A stretch of DNA of 64,000 bases, from assembly GCA_012845835.1 (NCBI GenBank), contig JABAKD010000002.1:18103629-18167628 (forward strand), read 5' to 3'. The position numbers and the translations under genes are program-made. The stretch's first letter is position 1, and every line of letters begins with the position of its first letter. A model generated the notes under the pieces. That model saw nothing but the letters and a program-made list of their open reading frames with translations. It was not told where the DNA came from and made no database searches. Shown in pieces: positions 63,661 to 64,000 of this stretch. The stretch comes from Undaria pinnatifida. Taxonomy: Eukaryota; Sar; Phaeophyceae; Laminariales; Alariaceae.

Positions 63661-64000
63661 ATGAGATGATAGTAATTGCACTTGCTGAGCTTCTTAGTGA
63701 GCGGTGGTTTCCTCTATCCACGAACCCCATCAGAGCGGATCAATCGAAGGTTGAGTTACACTGTGCGGGGTGGTATCGATGCAGGGAGTCAAATGAAATG
63801 TGCGCGTACCGCGGGGTTGGGGGTATACGAATAAAATCTCAGCAGTAGTGCGAATTGCCCCATTTTTTTCTAGTTGTAAATTTATTATTTTTTTTTTTGT
63901 TTATCCTCCGGCGGATGGGGAAAAATAAAGCTTTAGCTCACCACACTTCCGCGTATTTCCATACGCGTCGTGTGTCGATTTAACTCAGTTGCTTTCGCAG
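63661..64000. other. No gene recognised
   Basis: A 60-residue frame (63666-63848) without motifs, and T-rich sequence near 63860-63900. Confidence 0.35.

Noticed and set aside
1-64000. A bacterial-type operon or defence system
   Set aside because: No operon structure, ribosome binding sites or clustered long genes. The content is eukaryotic transposable elements.

Overview
This window is repeat-rich nuclear DNA from a eukaryote. I see no convincing intact host gene. Almost everything recognisable is a transposable element, a fragment of one, or simple-sequence DNA. LINE, Ty1/copia, Ty3/gypsy, tRNA-derived SINE and MITE families together, long CAG, G/A-rich and C-rich tracts, and a few interstitial TTAGGG-like motifs point to a large algal or protist genome. 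A stramenopile such as a brown alga is my guess, at low confidence, because nothing here is a taxonomic marker.

Layout. 1-6.3 kb: a minus-strand LINE copy (pieces at 1-321 and 5419-6285) split by a 5.1 kb insertion that itself holds a longer plus-strand LINE copy (about 1026-4829). 8.7-10.3 kb: a 222-bp tandem repeat interrupted by a SINE, then a decayed minus-strand copia pol. 12.1-16.7 kb: MITEs, an 11-bp minisatellite, a 1-kb composite repeat and an acccggaacttctg-type minisatellite. 17.1-23.3 kb: two more LINE copies (B and C) with a possible zinc-finger exon between them; copy C carries a C-rich insertion. 23469-29968: a complete Ty1/copia element with 267-bp LTRs, a 5-bp target duplication, and one 1,708-codon frame broken by only three stops. 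30260-38373: a complete but older Ty3/gypsy element with a degenerate chromodomain tail. 38.7-40.1 kb: minisatellite with MITEs. 40.1-48.4 kb: nothing I can call. 48417-51806: a minus-strand LTR element that keeps gag, protease and a chromodomain tail but has lost RT, RNase H and integrase. 51.8-64 kb: dispersed repeats, nested MITEs, a second LINE lineage, a C-rich repeat, a 372-bp TRIM and a second copy of the 1-kb composite repeat.

How they work together. The LINE encodes an APE-type endonuclease and a reverse transcriptase. The SINE and the LINE share a 13-base motif near their 3' ends, so the SINE may have used LINE machinery. The TRIM and the gag-protease-chromodomain element have intact termini but no polymerase, so they would depend on other LTR elements. 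The MITEs (4-bp target duplications) would need an unseen DNA transposase. The order of nesting and the LTR divergences (about 1% for copia, about 4-5% for Ty3) give relative ages. All work was by eye: boundaries marked 'about' are uncertain and family names rest on motifs, not searches.
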